Positions 42,740 through 52,819 of a DNA stretch of 53,219 nt are shown here, piece after piece (the first letter of the stretch is position 1; each line of letters opens with the position of its first letter). The position numbers were made by a program, and so were the translations under genes. Origin of the DNA: Porphyromonas levii DSM 23370 (lineage in GTDB: Bacteria; Bacteroidota; Bacteroidia; Bacteroidales; Porphyromonadaceae); assembly GCF_000379925.1 (NCBI RefSeq), contig NZ_KB904316.1, positions 189-53,407 on the forward strand. Reading direction: 5' to 3'. The notes under the pieces were generated by a model. The model was not told where the DNA came from. It did no database searches and saw nothing but the letters and a program-made list of their open reading frames with translations.

Positions 42740-45055
42740 ATGATACATATTTATAAGAGGCTAACATCGGTGGTCTCCGTCTTCTGGCTACTAGTAGTTG
42801 CACAAATACCACTAGCAGCTCAGGAGCAAGGATTCCGACTACAGGTGGTAGATTCGGAGGGGTTACCCCTCCCCGGTGTCACAGTTCGCTATGCCGATAG
42901 CGGAACTATCACAGACACCAAAGGGTTTGCAACAGTTCCTACAGGGCTGAGCAACCACCAACTGATTACATTTAGCTATATCGGATTTGAAAATCAGAGT
43001 TTTACACTAGCGGCACTTCAGTCGCTTCACCCTAGGGTGGTACGTATGCAGATTGCCCAAGCGCAGTTGCACGAACTGGTGGTTACTGCAGAGGGCAATC
43101 CGATACGCCGTGAGACCGTCGGGCAAAAACTATCTTCGCTAGCCCTTCAAGAAGGGGTGGGAAGTAGTCTGGGTGAGGTGCTGGAGGGTATCCGTGGAGT
43201 GAGCCTAATCAGTACGGGTACTTCGGCTAGCAAACCTGTTATCCATGGTTTGCATGGTCATCGCATACTGATTCTCAATAACGGAGTGCGCCATACCAGT
43301 CAGCAATGGAGTAGTAGCCATGCTCCTGAGATAGACATAGCTCAGGCAGGGCGTATCTCGGTACTCAAGGGTGCCGAGAGTGTACGGTATGGTGCCGATG
43401 CTCTAGGTGGCGTGATACTTGTGGAGCAGAACCCCCTTCCGTATCATCATGGATGCCTTGTTGGCGAGGTGACCCCTTTCTTTCAGAGCAATGGGTTAGG
43501 CTTTGGTCTTAGTGCAGGACTAGAAAGCAGCTTGGGTAGACAGGGCGACTGGGCTTGGCGACTACAAGGAGACTACGCCAATAGTGGCGACAAACGTAGT
43601 GCTAAGTATCTCCTCAATAATACTGGACAGAGGAGTTGGAGCGGACAGGGTGCTATTGGTCTGCAAAATGACCGTGTGCAGGTAGAGCTCTTCGTGAGTC
43701 ACTTGTGGGAGAAGGAGGGCGTATTTTTCGGTGCTCAGATGGGTAATGTAGACCTACTGAGAGAGCGGATAGAGGCTGGACGCCCAGCCGATGAGGTGAT
43801 TACTCCTTTCTCCCGTAAGATTGATTATGGCTACCACATGGTTAATCATACTCTAGCCAAGCTCTCAGGGCATTACCATATCGATAGCTATCATACACTA
43901 AAGAGTCAGGTGGCGTATCAGCGCAATCAGCGTGAAGAGTACCACCTCCGACGCAATAAGCTGAGCGCAGTGCCTGAGATGGCTTTGGTACTCCATAATG
44001 TACAGGGCGAATTGCAGTGGCGCTACGATAATAAGCATGGGTGGCAAGCCGAAGCGGGATGGCTGGGGAGCTTTACCAACAACTACAATACTCCAGGAAC
44101 CGGTGTGGTACCTATGATTCCCAATTATACTGAGGGAGGTTTAGGGAGCTATGCCCTAGGAAAGTATGCCACCGACCGATGGGGCGTAGAGGGTGGTGTC
44201 CGCCTAGATGCTAATAGGATAGAGGCTGTCGGTATCAATTATGATAGTGAGCCCTATGGCGGAGTAGAGCGTCAGCGTAATATCACCTATACTCTCGGCG
44301 GATTTGCGGAACTGACTAAGGGACTTACCCTAAGGAGCCAGCTCGGCACGGCTTGGCGCTCTCCGCATGTGGCAGAGCTCTATAGCAATGGTCTGGATCA
44401 GGAGAGTGGTATCTATGTGGTAGGGCAAGAGGGACTGAAATCGGAGCGAGCACTCAAGTGGATTGCCTCTCTGGGTTATACCCATCAGTACTTCCAGCTG
44501 GATGTGGAGGGTTATCTCCAATGGATTAATAACTATATCTACCAAGAGCCTACGGGCGAGGTGCACCGACTAGTCTCGGGAGCCTATCCGCTCTTTAGGT
44601 ACAAGCAGACCTCTGCCACGCTTCATGGCTTGGATGCTGAAGCAACCATTACGCCACTTCGTTGGCTAAGTTACAGCGTGACTGCTGGGATGATTTGGGC
44701 TTCGGAGCGCAGCACAGGTCGTTACCTGCCCTATATCCCCCCGCTTAGGATAGGGCAGGAGCTCAAAGCCTCTTTCGGTAGTGGATACTTTGCCCTTGAG
44801 CATAAGTATGTGGCAGAGCAGAAACGCTTTGATCCTGAGACCGACCTTATCCCTTATGCGCCGCCCGCCTACCATCTCCTTGGTTTGCGAGCAAGTTATG
44901 AGCAGCGGCTGCGGGAGAAATGCGGGAAGCTCACCTATACCTTTTCGGTAGAGAACCTACGGAATAGAGAATACAAAGAATACACCAATAGGGCGCGCTA
45001 TTATGCCCACGACATGGGCATCAATGCTCGCTTTGCGGTGCGTTATCAATTTTAG
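42740..45055 (+). CDS. TonB-dependent receptor with carboxypeptidase-like N-domain (metal type?)
   Basis: 771 residues from the ATG at 42740, which gives a good signal peptide (LTSVVSVFWLLVVAQIPLAA); the ATG at 42692 lies inside the previous gene. A carboxypeptidase-like domain (about 30-115, DSEGLPLPGVTVRYADS) is followed by a plug with KPVIHGLHGHRILILNNGVR and SSSHAPEIDIAQAGRISVLK, and a 22-strand-type barrel ending in RFAVRYQF. Its plug motif resembles ZnuD-like zinc receptors. The His-rich protein before it and the lipoproteins after it support a metal substrate; that assignment is an inference. Confidence 0.85.
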   Translation: MIHIYKRLTSVVSVFWLLVVAQIPLAAQEQGFRLQVVDSEGLPLPGVTVRYADSGTITDTKGFATVPTGLSNHQLITFSYIGFENQSFTLAALQSLHPRVVRMQIAQAQLHELVVTAEGNPIRRETVGQKLSSLALQEGVGSSLGEVLEGIRGVSLISTGTSASKPVIHGLHGHRILILNNGVRHTSQQWSSSHAPEIDIAQAGRISVLKGAESVRYGADALGGVILVEQNPLPYHHGCLVGEVTPFFQSNGLGFGLSAGLESSLGRQGDWAWRLQGDYANSGDKRSAKYLLNNTGQRSWSGQGAIGLQNDRVQVELFVSHLWEKEGVFFGAQMGNVDLLRERIEAGRPADEVITPFSRKIDYGYHMVNHTLAKLSGHYHIDSYHTLKSQVAYQRNQREEYHLRRNKLSAVPEMALVLHNVQGELQWRYDNKHGWQAEAGWLGSFTNNYNTPGTGVVPMIPNYTEGGLGSYALGKYATDRWGVEGGVRLDANRIEAVGINYDSEPYGGVERQRNITYTLGGFAELTKGLTLRSQLGTAWRSPHVAELYSNGLDQESGIYVVGQEGLKSERALKWIASLGYTHQYFQLDVEGYLQWINNYIYQEPTGEVHRLVSGAYPLFRYKQTSATLHGLDAEATITPLRWLSYSVTAGMIWASERSTGRYLPYIPPLRIGQELKASFGSGYFALEHKYVAEQKRFDPETDLIPYAPPAYHLLGLRASYEQRLREKCGKLTYTFSVENLRNREYKEYTNRARYYAHDMGINARFAVRYQF

Positions 45056-45072
45056 TTGTCAATAAATAGGAT

Positions 45073-45744
45073 ATGAAAAAGATTATTTCGATGCTCACAC
45101 TGAGCACCCTACTACTAGTGGTCGGCTGTAAGCCAGAGGCTCCTAATGACGAGACCCAGGAGAAAAATCATCAAGACACGCACAAGGTGACAGTGGTATT
45201 TACCCCCGGCAAGATGGAGGGCAATAAGTTTGTCCCGGTATCTTCGTTGGGAAAAACCTTGAGCTTTACTGCTTCGGCAGAGAGTGCTTGGAAGCCCGAT
45301 AATACGATACAACCCATCCAAGGGGTTAGTTATTTCGTGCAGGTTAAGCACTACTCCAAAGCAGGCGAAGAGCTAAATAGGGAGTATGCCACCAATGGCG
45401 AGGACTTAATCCACCAGCATTTCTTTATCCCTAATAAGATCAAGTCGGAAAAGGCTCTTGAATGGATTAGTTACCAATACCTAGATACCAAACCTTGGGA
45501 TGCCCCTATCTCCACCGATGCCGAGGTGATAGGCACCAAAAATCCTATAGGTCTCAAGGGAGTGATGGTATTTAAGCAGGCAGGGCGTGAGCTACAGATT
45601 TGGCTCCGATTGCTCCATGCGAGGGGCTCTAAGTTTAGTAGTGCCAATGTTGCCTCACCCTTTTATGCTCCTGGCATGTGGACGGCAAATGGGGCTTATG
45701 ACCTAGATTTGAATTTTGATGTTGAAGTATTACCCAATAATTAA
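45073..45744 (+). CDS. Lipoprotein of the TonB receptor locus (paralogue 1)
   Basis: 223 residues. Lipoprotein signal with VVGC (Cys19). The mature part is beta-rich and includes HQHFFIPNKI and WISYQYLDTKPW...GTKNPIGLKGVMVF. The latter segment aligns visually with YIYCDTDP...GTDNPVGHKGYFYF in the next gene, so the two are paralogues. It starts 17 bases after the TonB receptor stop. Known: outer-membrane lipoproteins encoded with TBDRs often capture ligand. Not a family I can name. Confidence 0.75.
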   Translation: MKKIISMLTLSTLLLVVGCKPEAPNDETQEKNHQDTHKVTVVFTPGKMEGNKFVPVSSLGKTLSFTASAESAWKPDNTIQPIQGVSYFVQVKHYSKAGEELNREYATNGEDLIHQHFFIPNKIKSEKALEWISYQYLDTKPWDAPISTDAEVIGTKNPIGLKGVMVFKQAGRELQIWLRLLHARGSKFSSANVASPFYAPGMWTANGAYDLDLNFDVEVLPNN

Positions 45745-45756
45745 TTACAGAATAAG

Positions 45757-46758
45757 ATGAAGAAGATTTTATACACGCTACTCGGAGTAGTAGCACTTGC
45801 TTTTACTGCTTGCCAATCACAGGATCAGCCAGATGAGCACAGCGAGATTGTTTTCTCCAATCCACTACAAATCCCTACCGAGATTGCCAAGATAGAGGTA
45901 GTCGCTATCGAGGGGCACCTCCACGGCACTTATGGTTTCCATGAGAGTGCTGACCCTATAGATCAGAAGTATATGAAACGCTTCCACAAGTTTGTCTTTG
46001 AGAAAAAAGGAAATGCCTTCGAGCTTACTAAGGAGGGCAATACCAAGCTCTTTGCCGTAGGAGGGCTAGAGGATGAAAATGGTCACCACGACCATGCCGA
46101 TGGAGATGCACATGACCATTCGGGGCAAGAGGGCACCGCTGCTTACGGCTTCTGGATTGATTACTTTGATGCCAAGGGCAATAAGATTACCTCCAAGATT
46201 TTGGAGCAGGGACAGCAAAATAGCCGCCAGCACTTCTTTGTGGCTCGCCACATGGCACCTACCTTTGATGGCGATATCGCAGAGATCAAGGAGCACAATG
46301 AGCAGCACAAGTTTATGGACTACATATATTGTGATACCGACCCACTTATGAGCCGAATCAAGGATGGCGCTAAGATTATCGGCACCGATAATCCTGTGGG
46401 ACACAAGGGTTACTTCTATTTCTTCGTGCCACGCTCCGAATTTACACTTGATATAGTCCTGAGCGACTTCGGAGGCAAAGAGAAGACACTCAAGGGAAGC
46501 CCGAGGGAATTCTTCCAATATCCTGCTGGGGCTAAGGATCTAGTACGCCTTAGTATTCCAGTCATCGTCTACGCTCATGGCTATGAGGCTATCGAAGAGG
46601 ATACCCTAGAGGAGGCACTGAAAAACCCTGCTTCCAAGAAGTACCTAGAGTCCGTAAAGCGCGCCTATAATATCACTATCGAGGAGGCTTTCCAAGCTGT
46701 ACACAATAGAATAGAGGGCGATATCCCACCCCACAGTGACGCTGGGTATTGGTTTTAA
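45757..46758 (+). CDS. Lipoprotein of the TonB receptor locus (paralogue 2, His-rich insert)
   Basis: 333 residues. Lipoprotein signal ending AFTAC (Cys19). It shares the RQHFFVARHM and YIYCDTDP...GTDNPVGHKG segments with the preceding lipoprotein, but carries an insert around residues 108-123 with HHDHADGDAHDHS, a potential metal-binding site. More His and Asp residues occur throughout than in its paralogue. The operon ends at the terminator 46787-46820. Probably a surface metal-binding or delivery protein for the TonB receptor; inferred. Confidence 0.75.
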   Translation: MKKILYTLLGVVALAFTACQSQDQPDEHSEIVFSNPLQIPTEIAKIEVVAIEGHLHGTYGFHESADPIDQKYMKRFHKFVFEKKGNAFELTKEGNTKLFAVGGLEDENGHHDHADGDAHDHSGQEGTAAYGFWIDYFDAKGNKITSKILEQGQQNSRQHFFVARHMAPTFDGDIAEIKEHNEQHKFMDYIYCDTDPLMSRIKDGAKIIGTDNPVGHKGYFYFFVPRSEFTLDIVLSDFGGKEKTLKGSPREFFQYPAGAKDLVRLSIPVIVYAHGYEAIEEDTLEEALKNPASKKYLESVKRAYNITIEEAFQAVHNRIEGDIPPHSDAGYWF

Positions 46759-46786
46759 CACTTGAGTGAATGCAATCATCATATTT

Positions 46787-46820
46787 GAGGGGCGACCGCA
46801 AGGTTGCCTCTCTTTCTTTT
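46787..46820 (+). terminator. Terminator of the lipoprotein operon
   Basis: 11-bp stem GAGGGGCGACC (46787-46797) with GGTTGCCTCTC (46802-46812), two G-U pairs, a GCAA tetraloop, then TTTCTTTTTTTATT. The -33 box of the next promoter lies inside its 3' arm. Confidence 0.88.
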
Positions 46821-46833
46821 TTTATTATATTTG
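46804..46833 (+). promoter_or_regulatory. Promoter of the outer-membrane barrel gene
   Basis: -33 TTG (46804-46806), 19-base spacer, -7 TATATTTG (46826-46833), about 30 bases before the ATG at 46866. It overlaps the upstream terminator hairpin. Confidence 0.8.
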
Positions 46834-46865
46834 CCCATATCATTAATAACTATTCAGCCACGACT

Positions 46866-49175
46866 ATGACCAAATATAATATTCGGCTAATACTATTTGT
46901 CATTACTGGATTACTTGCGACCCATGTATTGGCGCAGAGCTATTCGGGAGTATTAATAGATAAGGAGAGTAAGGAGCCTGTGGATCTTGCCACTGTGGTA
47001 TTGCTCTCTAATGACTCTACGGCAATCGCTGTGGTGCCATCAGACCAAGGCGGACACTTCTCACTCTCTGGAGATGGGGCTAGGTGGCTTCAGGTTTCGC
47101 ATATATTATATGAGAGTATGCGCCTAGAGCTACCCAATGGATTTCAGGATACGATATACTTGGATCAGAAGTCGGAGCTGCTCTCAGAACTAGTGGTGAA
47201 GGCAGAGCGACCCATGATGAAGCTACTAGAGGGTGGCATACCAAGCTACGATATCGATGTACTCTTTGAGAAAAGCACCGTGACTACAGCTTATGAGATG
47301 CTGAGTAAGCTACCAGGCATGAGCATGGAGAATGGCGTGCCTAAGCTGGTGGGAACTAATGGGTATACCCTCGTGATAAATGGGAAGCCCTCCAATATCC
47401 CTCAGGATCAGCTACTCGAGATGCTCAAGACGATCCCTGTGCAGATGGTGGCGAATGTAGACATATCCTATGCACCTATTGCCAAGTATAGAGCGAAGGG
47501 TGCCTCTATCAATATTGTGCTGAAGCAACAGTCCAAAGATAAAGCACTGAGCGGGCTCTCTGGTCAGCTATTCGGCACTTATACCAATGAGTATTACAGC
47601 CGCTACAATGCAGGTGGCAATATTACTTATAGTGATGCTAGTGGATTTTCGGTCACTGGTAACTACAAAGCAGAATGGGGTAGTCAGTACACTGATATGA
47701 CTTTTGATACCCAGCCATTTGGCACGAATAGTGGGTTCCATATCAATAATCATGGAAGGTGGAGTCCGACACAAAGTCATACTGCCTTTGTAGACCTTTC
47801 GTATGCCAAGGAGAAGCACAATATCTCTGTCAATTATTACGGCAACTTTTCGCCCAACGATAGATATATAGAGCAGAATAGAAAGAACCCTGACCCACTT
47901 GATCGGGTGCAGAACTCGTCAGATAATACGCACCATGCCGCTCTGGAGTATATCTATAATGACCATCTGATGGCAGGGGCTTTTTATACCAATTACAACC
48001 AACGCAAAGATGTGCAATATGGACTGGAGCGTACGCCATTGCCTAATAGGGCTTTGTCCTACTCTATGGATCAGAGGTCTCAAGTAATAGGAGTGCACGT
48101 AGATAATAGCCACAAGCTAGACAGCGGCTGGGGTGTGGAGTATGGCAGTAAGTTTTCGTTCTCCAATACCATAAATAGACAACTCCACCGAGTGGCACAA
48201 GGCAAAGGGCTTTCGGAGCCAGCTATGGAGCAGACCAGTCGGGAACTACTCGCTGATGCTTATGTGGGTGTGAAGAAGCAGTTTACACCAAAGTTGAATA
48301 TGGGGCTTACCCTTATTGGCGACTATGCAAAGTACTTTGGACATGAGGAGAACTTCCAAGTGATTCCGCAAGCGAGTCTGATGTATCAGATATCCCCTGA
48401 GCATATTCTGCAATTCACGCTCAATTCGGAAAAGAAATATCCTGCCTACTATGAGCGTGAGCCATTTACCACGATACACAGTGAGTATCAGCAGTGGCAA
48501 GGCAATCCTGACCTCCGACCTTATGTCTCTTACAAGGGACAACTCGTATATATACTGAAGAGTAGATATATTTTTATATTGGGGGATACATACAATCCTA
48601 ATTACTTTGTGCAACTAATGTATCTTGATCCTAAGATTAATCAAATTGTATATAAGACTTGGAATTGGAACTATAGCAACTCTCTAAGTCTTGCAACAGT
48701 ACTTCCGCTACCACAGACCTCTTGGTGGCAAGGTAAACTTACTATGAATGGGCAGTTTAACTCAGTAAAGATGGATATCCCTTATGAGGAAGCACTGGAG
48801 CGGCATCGCTTTATGTTTTTCGCTTCGCTGACGAATGACTTCGTGATAAGTGAGAAGCACAACCTTACTGCGGGGCTAGATGCTAGTTATATCACTGGCG
48901 GCATGCAGGGGCTCTACACATTTGATGATATTATTGGCTTGGATGTGCGTATGAAGTGGATGAGCCAGGACAAGAAGTGGAGTGTGACGCTAAACGGGGA
49001 TGATCTACTGAATAGGGCTACGCCTAGGATCAAGGTAGACTACGGTATTCATAAGTTTGAGTTTGTGCCAGCTACTTTCGGCAGGAGTGTATCGCTTGAT
49101 CTCCGCTATACCTTTGGTAGCTTTAAGAGCGAGAAGACGCCCGGACAGCTCAATACAGACCGCTTCGGTATGTAA
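46866..49175 (+). CDS. Outer-membrane beta-barrel protein with carboxypeptidase-like domain (TonB-receptor-like)
   Basis: 769 residues from the ATG at 46866; the longer frame from 46770 crosses the terminator and promoter. Signal peptide IRLILFVITGLLATHVLA, then a carboxypeptidase-like domain (SGVLIDKESKEPVDLATVVL), a plug-like segment (AYEMLSKLPGMSMENGVPKL, NGKPSNIPQDQLLEM) and a large beta-barrel. Known: this outer-membrane beta-barrel family is TonB-receptor-related and common in Bacteroidetes; substrates are mostly unknown. It is monocistronic between the promoter at 46804-46833 and pyrG. Confidence 0.85.
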   Translation: MTKYNIRLILFVITGLLATHVLAQSYSGVLIDKESKEPVDLATVVLLSNDSTAIAVVPSDQGGHFSLSGDGARWLQVSHILYESMRLELPNGFQDTIYLDQKSELLSELVVKAERPMMKLLEGGIPSYDIDVLFEKSTVTTAYEMLSKLPGMSMENGVPKLVGTNGYTLVINGKPSNIPQDQLLEMLKTIPVQMVANVDISYAPIAKYRAKGASINIVLKQQSKDKALSGLSGQLFGTYTNEYYSRYNAGGNITYSDASGFSVTGNYKAEWGSQYTDMTFDTQPFGTNSGFHINNHGRWSPTQSHTAFVDLSYAKEKHNISVNYYGNFSPNDRYIEQNRKNPDPLDRVQNSSDNTHHAALEYIYNDHLMAGAFYTNYNQRKDVQYGLERTPLPNRALSYSMDQRSQVIGVHVDNSHKLDSGWGVEYGSKFSFSNTINRQLHRVAQGKGLSEPAMEQTSRELLADAYVGVKKQFTPKLNMGLTLIGDYAKYFGHEENFQVIPQASLMYQISPEHILQFTLNSEKKYPAYYEREPFTTIHSEYQQWQGNPDLRPYVSYKGQLVYILKSRYIFILGDTYNPNYFVQLMYLDPKINQIVYKTWNWNYSNSLSLATVLPLPQTSWWQGKLTMNGQFNSVKMDIPYEEALERHRFMFFASLTNDFVISEKHNLTAGLDASYITGGMQGLYTFDDIIGLDVRMKWMSQDKKWSVTLNGDDLLNRATPRIKVDYGIHKFEFVPATFGRSVSLDLRYTFGSFKSEKTPGQLNTDRFGM

Positions 49176-49224
49176 TCCAATAAACTGCCAGCAGATTTGG
49201 TGATGATAAGTCGCTAATTTTGGG

Positions 49225-49232
49225 TAACTTTG
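49225..49232 (+). promoter_or_regulatory. pyrG promoter -7 box
   Basis: TAACTTTG in TTTTGGGTAACTTTG, 65 bases before the pyrG ATG; the same context occurs before lysS. No clear -33 box. Confidence 0.55.
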
Positions 49233-49296
49233 CGGGCGTTGGTAGGTGTGTCCCTACCTTTTTACGTATTATCAATAGGCAGAAGGATTTTTATTT

Positions 49297-50910
49297 ATGA
49301 AGCGCGACGCAAGATATATCTTTGTGACTGGTGGCGTGGTATCGTCTTTGGGTAAGGGTATTGTGGCAGCATCGCTCGGTAAGCTATTGCAGAGCCGTGG
49401 GTATAGTGTCACTATCCAGAAGTTTGACCCATATATCAATGTGGATCCAGGTACGCTCAACCCCTACGAGCATGGCGAGTGCTATGTGGCTGAGGATGGG
49501 CATGAGGCAGACCTAGACTTGGGGCACTATGAGCGTTTCTTGGATATCCGTACGTCTAAGGATAATAATGTGACTTCGGGTAGAATATACCAAAACGTTA
49601 TTCAGCGCGAGCGTAAGGGTGACTTCCTCGGTAAGACGGTTCAGGTAGTCCCCCACATCACCGATGAGATTAAGCGCAATGTGAAGCGCCTAGGGCTTAC
49701 CGGGAAGTATGACTTTGTGATTACCGAGATTGGTGGTACCGTAGGTGATATCGAGTCTCTGCCTTTCCTCGAGAGCGTACGACAGCTCAAGTGGGAGCTG
49801 GAGGATAAGTGTATGGTGGTGCACCTTACTTATGTGCCTTATATCAAGGCGGCAGGCGAGGTGAAGACTAAGCCTACTCAGCACTCTGTGAAGCAATTGC
49901 AGGAGGAGGGGATTCAGCCAGACATGCTGGTGCTTCGTACTGAGATGAAGCTCGACGAGGGTATTCTCAATAAGGTAGCATTATTCTGCAATGTGCCTAA
50001 GCGTGCTGTGGTACAGAGCTACGACGTGCCTTCGATTTATGAAGTACCGCTCGTGATGCAGGAGCAAGACGCTGACGAGGTGTTGCTCCGTAAGTTCGGC
50101 ATGGAGGTAGGTCCTAAACCAGAGTTGAAGGATTGGCGTGCCTTTTTAGACCTAAAGAATAACGCCAAGGAGGAGATATCCATAGGGCTAGTTGGTAAGT
50201 ACGTAGAGCTCCAAGATGCATATAAGTCTATCGACGAGGCGCTTCAGCAGACCGCTATTTACAATGGTCGGAAGCTCCATCTCGTACATCTGCAGTCGGA
50301 GAACATGACAGACGATAATATTGCTGAGATGCTCAAGGGTATAGATGGCGTTATAGTGGCTCCTGGCTTTGGTCAGCGCGGTACTGAGGGTAAGCTGGTA
50401 GCGCTGAAGTATTGCCGTGAGCATAATCTGCCTACTCTCGGGATATGCTTAGGCATGCAGATGATGGTCGTAGAAGGCGCAAGGAATGTGCTTGGGCTTG
50501 AGGGCGCTCACTCTTCCGAGATAGAGCCGAATACCGCTTATCCTGTAATTGATCTAATGGACGACCAGAAGTCGGTAGTCAACCTCGGTGGTACCATGCG
50601 CTTGGGTGCTTATGACTGCCACCTAATGGCGGGAAGCAAGGTAGCACAGGCGTATGGCAAGCTCGATATTCGTGAGCGCCACCGCCACCGATATGAGTTC
50701 AATAGCAAGTATGAACAGGCGTTTGAGGAAGCCGGTTTTGCTCTTACGGGGAAGAACCCTGACAGCGGACTAGTAGAGGTTATAGAGCGTCCCGAGCTTG
50801 ATTGGTATATCGGCGTACAATTCCACCCCGAGTATTCTAGTACCTTAATTCATCCTCATCCACTCTTTATGTCCTTTATGAGAGCGGCTATTAAGCACTC
50901 GGAGCAATAA
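49297..50910 (+). CDS. pyrG: CTP synthase
   Basis: 537 residues. The synthetase domain starts with VTGGVVSSLGKGIVAASLG and has KFDPYINVDPGTLNPYEHGE; the glutaminase domain shows GICLGMQMM with nucleophile Cys384 and the HPEYSS stretch near 515. Known: it makes CTP from UTP and glutamine. Length matches the family. yidC follows 18 bases later, probably cotranscribed. Confidence 0.97.
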   Translation: MKRDARYIFVTGGVVSSLGKGIVAASLGKLLQSRGYSVTIQKFDPYINVDPGTLNPYEHGECYVAEDGHEADLDLGHYERFLDIRTSKDNNVTSGRIYQNVIQRERKGDFLGKTVQVVPHITDEIKRNVKRLGLTGKYDFVITEIGGTVGDIESLPFLESVRQLKWELEDKCMVVHLTYVPYIKAAGEVKTKPTQHSVKQLQEEGIQPDMLVLRTEMKLDEGILNKVALFCNVPKRAVVQSYDVPSIYEVPLVMQEQDADEVLLRKFGMEVGPKPELKDWRAFLDLKNNAKEEISIGLVGKYVELQDAYKSIDEALQQTAIYNGRKLHLVHLQSENMTDDNIAEMLKGIDGVIVAPGFGQRGTEGKLVALKYCREHNLPTLGICLGMQMMVVEGARNVLGLEGAHSSEIEPNTAYPVIDLMDDQKSVVNLGGTMRLGAYDCHLMAGSKVAQAYGKLDIRERHRHRYEFNSKYEQAFEEAGFALTGKNPDSGLVEVIERPELDWYIGVQFHPEYSSTLIHPHPLFMSFMRAAIKHSEQ

Positions 50911-50928
50911 TACGATTACAGAACATAG

Positions 50929-52794
50929 ATGGATAAAAATACAATCACAGGCTTTGTACTGATGGGACTTGTGCTGGTGGTCTTTACTCTGCTGGGTAGA
51001 CCATCTAAGGAAGAGCTGGAGGCACAACAGCGGTACAACGACTCGATCGCACAGATCCACCAACAAGAGATTGCCGAGGCTGAGGCATTGGCAGCGAAAC
51101 CAGCGACTGACGATGCCGGATTGGCAAATCTTACGCCCGCTGAGCGCGACTCAGTTCTACAGCTAAGGTCGCTACAGAGTTTCGGAGAGCTAGCTAGCGC
51201 TTCCAATGGCGTGGAGCAAACCTATGTACTCGAAAATGATAGCGTAGCTTACACCTTTAGTACTAAGGGTGGCTTCTTGGTTGCTAGCGAACTGAAGCAG
51301 TACAAGGATTACCTAGGCGAACCCATTAGATTGGTTCGCCCCGAGGATGCCAACTTGGGCTTCAGCTTTGTTACTCGCTCTAATAGAGTAGTCAGCACTA
51401 GGGAGCTTTATTTCGTACCTGAGCAAGTAAGCCCTACTCAGTTGAGGATGACCCTTACCGTAGAGAGTGGACAGAAGCTCAGCTTCCTCTATACCTTGGA
51501 GCATAAGTATCTATTGGACGTGCAAATAGAGAGCGAAGGCTTCGAGCAGGTAATGGCTCAGAATGCCCCTTACCTCGATGCACACATGAGTCTACCTATC
51601 TATCAAAACGAAAAGGCAGCGAAGACAGTGCAGCGCTACTCTGGTATCGCTTACGAGGCAGCAAGTGGAGATATCGAGAAGCTTAGCGTAAGCAAGAGTG
51701 TGGACGAAAGCGTAAGCGGTACTGCCAAGTGGTTCGCATTCCGCGATATGTTCTTCTCTTCTATCTTCTACAGTGCCAATGGTCTAGAGCCGGTTCAGCT
51801 TATAAGCGATGTCCTAGAGGGTGCCGATGGCAAGCTCAAGCAAATGGAGGCGAAGTGCGTACTCCCTATCGGCGCAGAGGGGATTAGTCTCAAGATCTAC
51901 ACAGGACCTAATGACTACAAGCTGCTAAAGGATATCGATGCACACCTCAAGGATGAGACACATCTTGCCAAGGTGGTAGAGATGGGCGGTTGGTTTCGTT
52001 TTATCAATATCTGGTTGGTACAGCCCGTCTTCAACTTCCTCGAGAAGTTCATCAGCAACTACGGCTTGATTATCTTGCTCCTCACCATCTTCATCAAGCT
52101 ACTACTAATGCCACTTACCTACAAAAGCTTCCAGAGCCAAGCCAAGATGCGTGTGCTCAAGCCTCAGGTAGATGCCATTACAGAGAAATACCCAGGCGAG
52201 GAGAATATGATGAAACGCCAGCAGGAGACTATGGCACTCTACCGTAAGGCTGGGGTCAATCAGATGGGCGGCTGTCTCCCTATGCTTCTACAGATGCCTA
52301 TCTTGATGGCGATGTACCAGTACTTCCCTACGAGTATCAACCTTCGTGGCGAGAGTTTCCTTTGGGCACTCGACTTATCGACTTACGACGATGTTATCAA
52401 TTGGGGCTTCAATATCCCATTGATTGGCGATCACATTAGTCTATTCTGTCTGCTCATGACGGTGACACAGGTCGCTTATATGAAGATTACCCAAGCTTCC
52501 AGTGGACAGGCACAGATGCCGGGAATGAAGTTAATGCCGTGGATTATGGCAATAATGCTCTTCTTCTTCCTCAATGAGAATGCAGCAGCGCTCAGCTACT
52601 ACTACCTCCTATCTATGCTGATATCTATCTTCCAGACCCAAGCCTTCAAGTGGGGCACCAACGAGGAGAAACTCCTTGCTCAGCTGGAAGCTAATAAGAA
52701 GAAGCCTAAGAAGCAGTCTAAGTGGATGGCTCGTATAGAGCAGATGCAGAAGGAACAGGAAAAGATGCTCCGCGAGCAGAAGAAGGGTAAGTAA
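50929..52794 (+). CDS. yidC: Membrane protein insertase YidC
   Basis: 621 residues. N-terminal membrane segment (about 5-22, ITGFVLMGLVLVVFTLLG), a large periplasmic domain (about 60-350), then the conserved C-terminal membrane domain with YGLIILLLTIFIKLLLMPLT and GCLPMLLQMPILMAMYQYFP, and a Lys-rich tail. Known: YidC inserts and folds inner-membrane proteins. It lies after pyrG and ends before a very strong terminator. Confidence 0.97.
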   Translation: MDKNTITGFVLMGLVLVVFTLLGRPSKEELEAQQRYNDSIAQIHQQEIAEAEALAAKPATDDAGLANLTPAERDSVLQLRSLQSFGELASASNGVEQTYVLENDSVAYTFSTKGGFLVASELKQYKDYLGEPIRLVRPEDANLGFSFVTRSNRVVSTRELYFVPEQVSPTQLRMTLTVESGQKLSFLYTLEHKYLLDVQIESEGFEQVMAQNAPYLDAHMSLPIYQNEKAAKTVQRYSGIAYEAASGDIEKLSVSKSVDESVSGTAKWFAFRDMFFSSIFYSANGLEPVQLISDVLEGADGKLKQMEAKCVLPIGAEGISLKIYTGPNDYKLLKDIDAHLKDETHLAKVVEMGGWFRFINIWLVQPVFNFLEKFISNYGLIILLLTIFIKLLLMPLTYKSFQSQAKMRVLKPQVDAITEKYPGEENMMKRQQETMALYRKAGVNQMGGCLPMLLQMPILMAMYQYFPTSINLRGESFLWALDLSTYDDVINWGFNIPLIGDHISLFCLLMTVTQVAYMKITQASSGQAQMPGMKLMPWIMAIMLFFFLNENAAALSYYYLLSMLISIFQTQAFKWGTNEEKLLAQLEANKKKPKKQSKWMARIEQMQKEQEKMLREQKKGK

Positions 52795-52819
52795 TCCCTA
52801 GGCATTCGCTACTAGATAT

